Source: Ustulina deusta (lineage: Eukaryota; Ascomycota; Sordariomycetes; Xylariales; Xylariaceae). Taken from it: 62,659 bases of DNA. The notes beneath the pieces were generated by a model. It did no database searches and was not told the origin of the DNA. It saw nothing but the letters and a program-made list of their open reading frames with translations. The stretch lies in contig JAJNNX010000092.1 in the NCBI GenBank assembly GCA_023159155.1, positions 1 through 62,659 of the forward strand, in the 5' to 3' direction. Each line of letters starts with the position of its first letter. Position 1 is the stretch's first letter. A program made the position numbers and the translations under genes. Below are positions 13,798-26,212 of the stretch, piece by piece.

Positions 13798-14418
13798 ATG
13801 GGTCGAGAATCAGACCAATGGTCTCTCTCCAGATCGAAGGACTGCCAACCCAACCGGGTCATCCAGATACCGAAGTTCGCCCCACTCATTGGCGACTGCA
13901 CCTTAGAAGCCTTTCGGAACGGTCCGGTCCACGGCACGGTATTCTGCGTGGCCGCTGGACAGGTTTCACCAAAGCTCTATCCGTATACCTTCTCGACCCG
14001 AGAAACCGAGAAGCATAGCACGATCGGGATCTACGACGACAGCAGGTGCAGCTACTATGTTCAGTCTAAAGACGGCTCCCGTTATGAAAGCCACGCCGAG
14101 ACGCTGCCCACCAAGGGGAACGTCCCCGTCGTGGTCTTCCACCACTGCCGTATTCTGCCGCGTGGAACACTACACCGCGAGAAGATTGGCCAAGCGTACG
14201 ACAACAAGGGTACGGACGACCAGGCTCTGATGATCATAGACTCGCAGATGCAACAGGGAAAGACGTATTGGGGCGTGTCGGTTGATGAGGACCGCAATGT
14301 GTATGGGTGTCCAAGAGTGGATCCGAGCTACAGGGGGGACAAGTGGGTGTTGCAGAAGAGTGATAAATCGTTTTGTCGTACATACTTTGTGGGAGAGTGT
14401 TGGTATCCCGTGTATTAG
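13798..14418 (+). CDS. Orphan cysteine-containing protein, 5' end cut by element A
   Basis: I do not recognise this family. The first ATG gives a 206-residue open frame with cysteines scattered through it (motifs VFCVAAG, DSRCSYY, FHHCRI, VYGCPRV, SFCRTYF and ECWYPVY). There is no signal peptide or membrane segment. The frame stays open upstream of this ATG back to the target duplication at 13755, only about 40 bases away. The LTR insertion may therefore have removed the true first exon and promoter. Base composition is normal for the island, so the coding part has not been RIPped. It could be a once-secreted protein that lost its leader, or a nonfunctional remnant. Confidence 0.5.
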   Translation: MGRESDQWSLSRSKDCQPNRVIQIPKFAPLIGDCTLEAFRNGPVHGTVFCVAAGQVSPKLYPYTFSTRETEKHSTIGIYDDSRCSYYVQSKDGSRYESHAETLPTKGNVPVVVFHHCRILPRGTLHREKIGQAYDNKGTDDQALMIIDSQMQQGKTYWGVSVDEDRNVYGCPRVDPSYRGDKWVLQKSDKSFCRTYFVGECWYPVY

Positions 14419-14559
14419 AGTAATACATTGTCCATTTGCAATAGGCGTTATGATCCTGGACTTATAAGCGTAACGACAAAAGTAAAAAACTTGATGCCAA
14501 AAAGTGTGACGGCCAACACTCATGTCGAGAGCAAGGGTCACGATGGTCCGAGCTCTAAC
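14419..14559. other. Short spacer
   Basis: Nothing recognisable between the orphan ORF and the NLR remnant. Confidence 0.5.
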
Positions 14560-15541
14560 AAAATCTCATCAGAGCCCTGCGTTAGCAGTCCTTTCTAGTC
14601 TTCCTTTCTCTTTCTATCGAGTATCGTTAGGTCCATGGGTGTACATTAGAATGTCTTGGCTCACTATCAGCATCCAGCAATCTGGCCTCGCAGACTTCGA
14701 AGTACCACAGCATGACGGTAGCTACAGACAGTCCATCTTTACGGTCTGGGCATTTGAGCCCCAGACAAAATGACACAAGCTCTCCTTAACGTCATGTCAG
14801 TACTAGATCTATTTCACACCTAAGAGGTTATTCTGACCTAAGAGACACCTGAATTCTTCACAACCCTATATCCTAAGGCCAAAGCTGACTATCTGATTTC
14901 ACAGTCCGATCTTCTCAAAGCATCGCTTATTACGCGATCCCTGCCAACCGGACACGTTGAATTACACTCACTGGTACAGGAAGTCTTACCAGCACGTATG
15001 GGGGAGAAGCAACTGTCTGAATTCTTCTCGATTGCGGCAGTACTCATCCATAAGTCGTGGTCAAGGAGACTGTCAAATGGGGTCATGAGATATCGCATCG
15101 TGAACAGTCTGGCTTATTACTCCTTCACGCATTGAGGCTGCGGGGTGTATTTGAGAAGTCCCTATCGGGCGCAGGATTAGCTGATGAAATCATAGATCTT
15201 TTGTCGCGTAGGAGTGGGTATGAGCCCTATATACCGTTAATACCTTCACGGCATTAACGGCGTCGTGTTTTCCGTGACATCTTTGGATCGGCTACCTGAA
15301 AGAAGGCGGATAGTTAGACTCTTACATCATCCACGACGAGGCCACGTGGCTAACAGATGACGAGGTATCTATACGAGCGCGGAGAACACAAATCAGCACT
15401 ACCCATTTTAACCCTTTGCCTCGATATCGGGAGAAAGCGAAGTCACGAGAGACTAGATCTTGTTGCTGATGTCCTCATGAGCCTCGCCACACTTGGGCTC
15501 TATACCAGCAGCCCCGATCAAGTGCTCCAGAACGCTAAATA
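14560..15541 (+). pseudogene. Decayed NLR-type STAND protein (end of NB-ARC, winged helix, start of TPR)
   Basis: Three plus-strand frames can be chained into the C-terminal half of a fungal NB-ARC/TPR receptor. Frame 1 (about 14640-14755) gives YIRMSWLTIS and YRQSIFTVWAFE, typical of the end of the ATPase module. Frame 2 (about 14770-15135) gives TQALLNVMSVLDLF, then ELHSLVQEVLPARM, where the family has a His-x-LVQ-D/E-V motif. Frame 3 (15130-15541) gives LRLRGVFEKSL and RYLYERGEHKSALPIL, the first TPR helices. Frame 2 has in-frame TAA codons at 14821 and 14839, both explicable as CAA to TAA. Such proteins are intracellular receptors in heterokaryon incompatibility or non-self recognition. 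This copy has lost its N-terminal effector, P-loop and most repeats and is not functional. Confidence 0.62.
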
Positions 15542-15884
15542 GAATTGGCTGCCTTAGTCGGATACGGCCTCGCTGTCAAGTCAAGGACTTTCGATATCTG
15601 GCAGATTTAACCACTATTACACCAAACAACCAACAATTTAATTGACTAGTGACATCTGATGGCAGTCTAGCAATGAAACAAAAGAATACCATTCACTCAG
15701 CAACTAATACGCGCACGGATCTATCGTTGGCAACCGCAAATAGGTTACTGAGGACAAAAAAATATAGATAATCCTATTTATACAGGGTCCTCATAGAACA
15801 TTCGGATAATTACACCGCAGGCGAATACCGGCCGATCACATCTTTCCACCGCATCGACCACCAAGTTTTTTTTCCCCCTTCTCC
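15542..15884. other. Intergenic, 3' side of the secreted protein gene
   Basis: 343 bases of moderately AT-rich sequence between the NLR remnant and the stop codon of the next gene. I see no further gene. Confidence 0.5.
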
Positions 15885-16712
15885 TTAACAGGGCGCCTTC
15901 TTGACGACGACACCCAAGCGATTGAGGCTGTCGCGATCCATGCCGGCGACGTGGGGAGATTTGCCCCAGGTGGCGCATTCTTTCACAATCAGACTGGCGT
16001 AGTCGCCGAACATGCTGCACTTGTAGGCGTCGCTGAAGACGTCCTTGTCGTTGCACCAGTAGATGCCGGACCTCCAGCTGCAGCTGATGCGGCCGCAGGA
16101 GCGCGGCGAGTTGGTGCACATGGCGGTGTCGGGCAGCTTGTGCAGGTAGCTGACGCCTTCGTTGATGCGGAACGGGTTGGCCAATGCGCCGCCACATTTG
16201 ATATTTTGTTTCTGGGCCGTGGTTCGGGTCAGTTGGGCACTGTTTGGATGGCCTGTGGGTTATGTCGATTGGGCAGGAGGTGACTTACGGCTATATTGTA
16301 GGGGGGTTCGGCCTCGAGGCTTTGGTTCGAGGCTTGGGAAACAAAGCTTGGCGTGTAATAACTTCCCTTGATTTGCCTCATCTGATCGACGACGTCCTGG
16401 GTTGCACTGTTAGTTATCTAGTGGTGCTCGGAAAATGAAAGTGGTGATGGGGCTAGATTCACCTGAATTGTACCCGTGAAGACTTGGTCTTTGTCGAAAT
16501 CCTCGAATCCACTCCATTTGATCTCACTGAGCGAGTAGTTGTCGAAGAGCCCGGTTTGGAAATCAGGCTCGTTGGTCGAGGTGTTTCTCTATTGGAGGAT
16601 GAGAATTACTCCTCCTGAGCTGAGGCTGTACACAGGGACATGGCATCCGTACCTGAGGAATAGTAGCCGCCCAGGCTGTCGTGAGGAGCAGGAGAAAGTG
16701 AGGAGACATCAT
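15885..16712 (-). CDS. Small secreted cysteine-rich protein, four exons
   Basis: Exons are 16653-16712, 16463-16588, 16289-16396 and 15885-16211. All junctions are GT-AG and phase 0, giving 206 residues. The first 20 residues (MMSPHFLLLLTTAWAATIPQ) are a clear signal peptide, so the product should be secreted. The last exon carries the cysteines: IKCGG, AMCTNS, RSCGRISCSW, YWCND, YKCSM, KECATW and a C-terminal KAPC, with a conserved-looking CSWRSGIYWCND core. The length and the Cys pattern fit the many secreted, effector-like or wall-associated proteins of ascomycetes. I cannot name a family or give a function. The reading frames on the opposite strand are GC-rich shadows of exon 4. The gene looks intact despite its decayed neighbours. 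Confidence 0.82.
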
Positions 16713-18483
16713 GGTGTTTACCAGAGGATTGATTTGATCACAAGCTATGACAACACCGAATGGTTCGGCTGTTCCCTGTGTTCTTGCAAGCTGATCCGTG
16801 TGTGAGGCAGTGGAAAGCTTGAGGGCTTATGTCAATTTGTAGGGATACTCTACTAAATAACTGTGTTCAAGTAATCGATTCTCCAATGACTGGATTGATG
16901 TGAAATGCTACACGTTATGAACGTAAAGAAGTTTAGTTGTTCTCACTATCATTTTGTCATCTGCCACTGTTGCCATGCTGCCATACTCCTTCCCCCTGGC
17001 TATCCTTCGGGAAGATGTTACACCTGCCTCATTCACTCGTTCCTACAGAAATGAAGAAGTATTCATAGAGAAAGAACAACCTGCTGGCCTTGCGGAAATA
17101 GCATAGATATTCACAATCCTTTACCTAAATTGCCACCCTTCCGTTGCCCCTGACAAAAGTCCACAGAGGAAGTAGTATCACAAGTGCTCTCGCAGTACTA
17201 ACGAGCGAATAGGGCGGCGTACGGTTCCACAATCAAAAAGTGACATTCGGGAAGTGATTTTATTCAGCGAGGCATCTGGAGTAGATGTGTTATTATTTGT
17301 TAACTAGACTACCACACAAATACACACAAATAGCCCACGAGATAAACTGTTTTAGCGTGATGTTTCCGATAATGTTGTATCATGTGTTCGTTTTGATGGC
17401 CAGTGATCCATGCGCAATTCAGCACAGCTTTCCCAGAGCGGCGGTCCCAAGGCAGACTCCAAGTACGGTATTCTACGAAGTTGAAGGACTACAAGGTTTC
17501 TTAACGTAATACCTGGCCGATCATCGGTGTGCCTGAAGCCTTCAGCTACGGGGCCAAGGGCCAAGTAGTGTCGGTATGCCGGTAAAAATAGTTGAATAAT
17601 AGTTGAATAAGAGCACAACCAACAGGCCGACTATGGCGGCTGTGCTGGTGTAGGCTGCTTGACTGTACAGACGTGCGGGGACACTGAGCCCTCTTGACCT
17701 TGGCTGGTCAAAACGTGATGACGGGTAAATGTGGACCTACACGATTCAGATCCAAGTGCAGGGTTGGTCCGTCGTGATCTCGGAACTAACTACAGTACAA
17801 TTCCTACTGTATTTAGCTGGCAACTGTACAGCTACGACCCCTCCATTTACAATACAATATCTTTTCGGCTTTGCCAGCCATTTTCTGGCACAAGCATCTC
17901 ACGTGGCTTTCTCCACTAGTGATAGTCAAGGAAAATTGCCGTCAAAGCGGTGACAAGTACCGGCCAATTGTGGCGGCAAATTTCCTAACAACCTACACTT
18001 GTGATATAATCGCGAGCATGTCGTGGAGTGTGTCAGCGTGACTGAATCGAGTGGACCTGGCTCACATTCACTCCTTTGTCCTGTCATCGCCCTCCACACT
18101 GTAGAAAGTGCCTTTTGCTGGGGACCGCAAATATATCCTAGCTTCCGTCAATCCAGGAACCCAAAGCCGGATTCCAGGACGACAAAGCCCTGGCAAAAGT
18201 CAGAAGCACTTGAAATGTCGCCCTCCATCCTCATTTGTTAGGGCTGGTTCGTGGCCAGCCTCTTTCCTTCGTTCATTTCCTCCCCCCTCGCGACAGCAGT
18301 TACGGACTGCGTTGGCGTTTTGCATCTGGACCTATGCCATACCCCCGGAAGGGGAGGCAAAGGCGAGCGAGGTCGCCGAAGTTGAGTCCGGATGACGCTT
18401 TATTCATGATTTCACGCTTCTTTCGTCGTCAACACTTGGAATTGAACACAAATATCTGTTTCTATCCTCTCTAGTCACTCTAT
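16713..18483. other. 1.8-kb intergenic region without a recognisable gene
   Basis: Composition is island-like, but the longest open frames (60-95 codons at 17285, 17352, 17729 and 18023-18395) overlap each other and show no domain, leader or convincing splice chain. It probably holds the 5' region of the secreted protein gene, the 3' flank of GMP synthase and decayed sequence. Confidence 0.45.
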
Positions 18484-21400
18484 TTATTCCATCTCGATAG
18501 TACCTATTGCAATTATATTAGATACGTGTTCATATGTGTGGTTGTTTGGCGTGGTCAGCCCAGGAGGTAGGGAAAAGAAGACAACTGACCAGGAGGTTTG
18601 CTAGTGATATCATAAGTCACGCGTGCGATTCCATCCACCTCGTTGATAATGCGCGTCGATATCTTCTTGAGCAAGCTAAAATCGAATTCATAAGGCTGTA
18701 ATAATGTTAGTGCTGGGAACTTTAACCTAAGGAATAGGCAGCTCGTACCTCTGCTGACATGAAATCGAGTGTCTTGACAGCACGAAGACTAAAAATCGAA
18801 TAAGTAATTGTCTTTATCGAAAAGCTGGGAGTTGAGGGTGTGAGATGAGGTGTTTGTGATAATCTCATTTCCCAGGCTACTCAGCCCCTTTGAGGCCTGT
18901 GGGGAGATACCGCCCTTAGCGTAGCATGAACGACAGAAGATCGACTGTGAAGCAAAGTTGAAGACTTACATGGCGATATATCCGTATACCCTGGCATCGC
19001 CTTGAACACCTACAGCTGTGAAATCGTTAGTCATTAGGGTCCATGACGATCAGAGCAGACATATATTAGAACACACACCTCTATCTTGACTAATGGCAAC
19101 ATAGGCTTGACTTATCTACTAAGTAATTAGTCAATTTTAGAAAAATAAAGCCTCAGCAGACTCGCCTGATCGTATACTCCGGCCGCCTTTATCTCCGATA
19201 TAAAGACATTGTCGGCAGCACGGGCAATGGCAACTCTCTCAGGTGTTACCTCACCCAGGATACGGATAGCAATACCAGGACTGTTTGTTTGTTGCATTAG
19301 AGCGAATCTCTTAGAGGGGAGGTTGAGGCACATACCCAGGGAAGGGGTGTCGCATCAGAAGGTCTCTGTGGATGCCCAACTCTTCCCCAAATTTTCGAAC
19401 CTCGTCCTTAAACCTTATATTTGAGTTAGAAATATTGAATTTTAGAATACAAATATAGGCGCTTACATTTCCCGCAGCGGCTCGATCAGTTTCAACTATC
19501 CAGTGCTATTAGCGAAAGGTTCAAAAGCGACCAGAATACATCAGAAGTTTATAAAACTAGAATAAATACCTTGAGTGTTTCGGGCAAGCCACCAACATTG
19601 TGATGGGTCTTGATAGTAGCACTTGGTCCTAGTATGTATTAACTTCCTAAGAGTACTTTTGACGATAACTAAAGTAGGATCTTTACCTCTATAGGAAACA
19701 CTCTCGATTCTGAATAATGATCAGCTTGTGACAGGGAAAAAAGAAGGCAGCGGACTGAACATACACATCAGGGTAGAGCTATATGTTTCAATGTCAGCAT
19801 GATCCCATTGAAGTAGAAGAACACATACTGTGCCTTGCAAAAGCCAAACGATTGGGCCTGCGTTTGGTGTATCCTCAGCATCCTGTTCAATCCGGATCGC
19901 TTCTTTTTGAAAAAGATCGATGACTGTTTTCACGTTAGAGTGTCTAAATGACCGGTTATATGTGTTGGATTCAAGGAGGCAAACCTACAGGTTCTTCCGA
20001 TAACCTTGCGCTTTTTCTCAGGCTCAGTCACACCCTTGAGGCGGGACAGGAACAATTCAGCACCGTCAACAACCGTTAGGTTAATACCGAGATGCGTCCC
20101 AAGAGTCTCCTTGACCTGCTCACATTCGTTGAGCCGCATTACTCCTGTAGGAAGCATGTCAGTATTTTCTCTCCAATCTAAAATTCAGATGATAGCTTAC
20201 TTACCATTATCGACTAGAATGGCGTGGAAGCGGTCGCCTGGATACAATTCAGCTTCTCAAGTATGTTAAAGCAAACCTGATAACCATACCAATTGCCTCT
20301 TTCATGAGCTTGGCTGCAACTGTCGAATCCACACCCCCGGAAACGCCTCCAATGACCTGTGCGCGATCGCCAACAAGGTTTCTAATGCGAACAATTTCCT
20401 TGTCCAGGAAATCTTTCATAACCCAGCTAGCTTGTGCCCCGCAGATGTGAACAGCAAAGTTATGCAAGATCTCACTGCCACGCGGTGTCTATAACCATCA
20501 GCTAAAGCATAGGATATCAAAGCCAGAAATCAACTCACGTGCTCCAGCTCTGGGTGGAATTGCACGCCTTTAACATCTCAGAGTTAGTCGACGCTTCGAA
20601 AGGTAGTATAAAAAATCGGTTGAAATAAGGAGAAATGCACCGTAGATTGGCTTTGTCTGGTGAGCGATTCCAGCATACTCAGAGTTCTTGGTACTTGCGA
20701 TCACCACAAATTCAGAAGGCAACTTCTGAAGTTTGTCAAAGTGACTCATGTAAGCTAAAATGAGTTAAATCTTGTAGTTGAGTAAATAATGTTTTCTAGA
20801 TAGGCAAATCTTACCGTGCATTGTCTCTCCTAGACCAGCGAAGAGGCGGTTGATGTTGGGGTCTTCTGTGTTATGGATATTGACGTCGGTATGGCCATAC
20901 TCTGCGAAGTCGAAAATATTAGAAGGCTTATTCTATTTTTGCCAAGTCTCTCCCAAGTGTACAAACCCCGGACCTCTCCACGGGCAACGTTCTCAGAGTT
21001 GATCCTCCAAGCAATTTCCTATACACGATTGATTAGCTCTTGTTCTAACGAAAATCGGCACACTTTTCTAGAGGCTGCCTAATTCTCTTAAAACCTCCAG
21101 CTCCCCTAAAGCTATCATGAAGCTCATCAGCATGTCGACAGACTAAGGGCGGCTCATATTATCTAGCAGATATCCGGTGATCGAATGTCTCATAAGTCGA
21201 GCGCCTCCGTGCCCTAGTCATAGCCTCACGCTTAATGCTCTTTCGTGGTTTGAGGCATGGAAATGCAGAAGTAGTTATACAATGAGACAATAAGGCGGGT
21301 CTCTTAACGAATTGGATCATGTAGGAGCATTAAACTGGAATATTACCTGGCAACCATAACTAAGCACATGAGATTAGTACGAGAGTATGACTTGTAACAA

Positions 21401-22314
21401 TAACAATCGTACCAGATACCCAAGATCGGAACACCAAGCTCGAAAATGGTAGGATCAACGTCTTCAACAATTAGTACGAGTATTATGTTGGATGGAAAAA
21501 GGCAAGTTTACGGGGTGCGTCTTGATCGTAGACAGATGATGGTCCTATATTTTGTCAGCAAATCCAGACACGCAACGTCAAGACGGGATCACATTTTCGT
21601 GCAAATCCTGCAAACCGCCTCAATGGGGTACCTACCTCCAGACAGCACGATGCCTTTCGGCTTGAAGGGAAGATCCGCCAGCTTCGTGGTGCATGGCAGC
21701 ATCTCAGCATAGACCTGGAGGCTTCGCAATCGGCGGAGTATCAAGTGACTTGTCTGGCTGCCAAAGTCCAGGACGAGAATGGTCTATATCGCATGTTGTC
21801 AGCAATCTACGCCTCCAGCCAAAACAAATATAGTTTCTGCTTGTGTTTCTTGGTGGCCTTGATTCTGTCGATCCTGTCAGCACCGCTTGGTGCGTCCGCC
21901 GGCCTGCCCCTCGCTGCCCAAGTTGGATGATGCATTCGAGTTGTAGGTGTTGATTAACGGATATCCTCGGATGGAGTTCCTTGTTCCCACTTTCCTCAAG
22001 TTTTGTGATATTACTTCCTCCGCGTTTCCTGCAAGCCAGCCAATCGCAGATCCGAAAGTGCCATTATCACGAGCAATGGTCTGCTTTGGCTCTTCTAATG
22101 GCTTCTCAGGAGTGTTCATATCAGACTCGAGGAAATCCGTGAGGGATTTGTGGGCAGTTTCGGGCTACAGGCTGGTCGTTGGTGATCGTCTTGGTGGCAG
22201 GCAGCGCTCCACCGAGTCACAGTAGCCAAGGAATCTCCCAGTTGGCATGCTTGCAGGAAATACACGTACATCAAATTCGTTGTGAGGCGCCTTGGCCTCG
22301 ATGTTGTCCGCCAT
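18484..22314 (-). CDS. gua1: GMP synthase (glutamine-hydrolysing), about 24 exons
   Basis: This enzyme makes GMP from XMP, glutamine and ATP, the last step of de novo guanine nucleotide synthesis in the cytosol. Exon 1 (22270-22314) encodes [15 protein letters not shown]. Exon 2 (21636-21783) begins [10 protein letters not shown]. The class I amidotransferase Cys (GIC-YG) is split by an intron, with TG at the exon end at 21413 and T opening a 13-base exon (21347-21359). The His-Glu part is [10 protein letters not shown]. The ATP-pyrophosphatase P-loop SGGVDST lies near 20320. The dimerisation domain follows, with [16 protein letters not shown] and [11 protein letters not shown]. The last exon (18484-18503) adds TIEME and the stop. 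One intron (19116-19165) uses a GC donor. The first intron is 486 bases. A conserved Val-Arg pair before DEVRKFG seems missing. All key residues are present, so it should be active. It diverges from LYS1. Confidence 0.93.
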
Positions 22315-22921
22315 CTCTCAAATACTTGCTCGAATGTGAATGCGAGGGTCGCTGTCGAACGAGTTTGCACCAGAGAAAAGGGAGAAAAAAAAGCAGCTGT
22401 AGCAGAATCTCGTACTCAAAAGTCCAAACGTTTGGCGGGGCATTCGGTTTCCTTATCATAGGTACTTCAGTATCTTTCATGGATTGCTGGGAAGGCACGG
22501 GGGGGTGCATATAACGTAGCCCTCATAGTGGATACCTATCAATTAAGGTCGTCTCGCTTTTCCAACCAATACTATGATAGAACAAGATCCATTATTACCT
22601 ACCTAGGTAAGTAAGTTAAGACCGAAGCTACCTAGGTAGACAAGGGGGGTGTATAGAAGCAGCTGTGAACCACTGTAGCGAAAGGGACAGAGCGAGATCG
22701 GCGCTGAAATTCTATTGCGACTCATCCCACCTTCGAAGCTGCGGCAACTGCCCCGCTATAAAGTTGCTGGACAACTGCGCATCAGGTATTGGTTGACTGA
22801 CTCTCATTCATTCTTCCAAACAACAACAACAGCGCCAACACGGATAACTCGCTTGATCTCGTGTACTTCTCCTTTACTACTCTCGTGCCCTCGTTCCCCA
22901 GCACCACACATCTGAGCAACC
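22315..22921. promoter_or_regulatory. Shared divergent promoter of GMP synthase and LYS1
   Basis: 607 bases separate two divergent start codons. It contains the palindrome ACCTAGGT twice, at 22601-22608 and 22630-22637, each flanked by T/A-rich extensions (CTACCTAGGTA). Upstream of LYS1 it becomes CT/CA-rich (22800-22915), typical of a fungal 5' leader. No mapped start site can be claimed. Confidence 0.55.
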
Positions 22922-24743
<1,822 letters not shown>

Positions 24744-25384
24744 AAATCTTTGACAAAGATAATTCATGCACGACGTAGAGAAAATAAAAAAGAGGGGGGG
24801 CGTTTAGAGCTATGTCATATTACATAGAGGGCTGCAATGTCTTGAATACGGAAAAAGTATACAGGGTCAAGTAGATAAAAGTTCCCGGAATTTCGCAAAG
24901 ACTTGAGCGAATACACTAGATGAAAGATGCTACCTGAATCTGAGCAAGATGGGACTGTTCTTTAGTTTTGTAGATGGTGTAAACTAAAGACAGGAAATCC
25001 TGCCTTTTAGCACCAATGTTACGGAACTTCTGTAATTATCGGAAAGGTTAAAACTTGAAACACGGGAGCCAAGTCATATTCGTGAATCTTGTATCTTGGC
25101 GAAGAGCAGCATGACAAGATTCTAACTTGTATATCAGCCCGCTACGCAACAGGCGGAGAGCGAGAAAGCAACCGAGGAACGCCGGCCACATATGCATAGA
25201 CGGAAGAAAACACGTAATGTACACATGAAAAAGATACACATAATGACGACGGCCCCGAGGAATACATGAGTGAATCATCATTGTGTGTTCCATCCCATTC
25301 TCTCTCTCTCTCTCTCTCTCTGGATTTCCCCCTTTCTTGTGCTTCCCCCCATTCTCTGTTCTTATCTCTCACAACAAGACAGCA
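24744..25384. other. Intergenic between LYS1 and the CMC1-like gene (tail to tail)
   Basis: 641 bases with no gene; it should hold the 3' UTRs of both convergent genes. A (CT)n run lies at 25299-25321. Confidence 0.6.
25299..25321. repeat. (CT)n microsatellite
   Basis: Uninterrupted dinucleotide run of 23 bases downstream of the CMC1-like stop codon. Confidence 0.9.
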
Positions 25385-25935
25385 CTACCTCCCTTCGCCT
25401 CCCCTAGCACCGCTCTCCGACCCGGCATCAGTAGGACTGGGAGAAGAAGAAGAAGAAGGAGGAGGAGGAGGGGGCTGATCTCGTCTCCGGACGGCGCCGC
25501 CGATGCGTTCGGGGCGCTCGAGCTTCTCGAGATCGCGGCGGACCTGCTCGGGGTCGCGCTCGGGCAGGCCCCACCACTCCCTGTGGAAGCGCTCCTGCTC
25601 GATCTTGCGGCGCTCCTTGCGCTCGCGCTCGCGGGCGCGGGTCATGCGCGCCGCGAACCAGTCCTCGCGGGCGCGGTCGTGCTCCTCGGGCGTCGCGTGC
25701 GCCAGCATGCAGCTGTTCATGGCGTGCGAGAGGGCCCGGCACGCGAACGGGATGCTGAAGGTGCGGCCGCGGGCGCAGTCTGCGAAGCCTGTTTCGGGGG
25801 GGGGAGGGGCTTCTATTAGCGAAATAAACGAACGAACGAATCGATGGCTTTGGTTCGGGTGTTGTTGGGATAAGGGCTTTCTTGATTAAGAATGAAGCAA
25901 GGTGATGTGAACGACAGACAGACAGGGACAGGGAC

Positions 25936-25973
<38 letters not shown>

Positions 25974-26212
25974 CCAGACGCAGAAGATCCTTCCTTACCT
26001 TTGATATCATCCGCACAATGCGCCCTCACCCGCGCATTGAACACCTCCCGCACCTGCGCCTCCTGGCTAGCCGAGAGCGGCAGCGGATTCCGCGACGGCA
26101 TCGACAGCCGTTCCTCGCCCGCCTCGGCCCGCCTCCCGCCTCCGTCTGCTCCGCCCACGGGCGCCATGGTGATCGGTGTCGCTTGCGCTAATGCTGCGGC
26201 GGCGGCGGCCAT
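25385..26212 (-). CDS. CMC1: CMC1-like twin CX9C mitochondrial protein
   Basis: Two exons (25999-26212 and 25385-25788) give 205 residues. The joined frame contains CADDIKGFADC and CRALSHAMNSC, each Cys-x9-Cys, the twin CX9C helix hairpin. These are oxidised by Mia40 in the intermembrane space. The surrounding sequence (LSASQEAQVREVFNARVRAH, ATPEEHDRAREDWFA) fits the Cmc1 family, which assists cytochrome c oxidase assembly by stabilising Cox1. The intron splits the first CX9C motif (after codon base 1 of Gly) and carries a (GA)n run. The C-terminal tail is unusually long for the family: a charged Arg/Glu stretch followed by poly-Pro and poly-Ser. The start is the first ATG; a second in-frame ATG at 26167 is also possible. 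Confidence 0.85.
25938..25970. repeat. (GA)n microsatellite inside the CMC1-like intron
   Basis: Perfect dinucleotide run within the intron 25789-25998. On the coding strand it is a pyrimidine-rich CT tract on the donor side of the intron. Confidence 0.9.

Noticed and set aside
15951..16283. Plus-strand Ala/Val/Gly-rich frame over the secreted-protein exon
   Set aside because: Antisense shadow of the Cys-rich last exon.
25283..25889. Plus-strand frames antisense to the CMC1-like gene
   Set aside because: Low-complexity products of GC-rich codons and microsatellites on the wrong strand.
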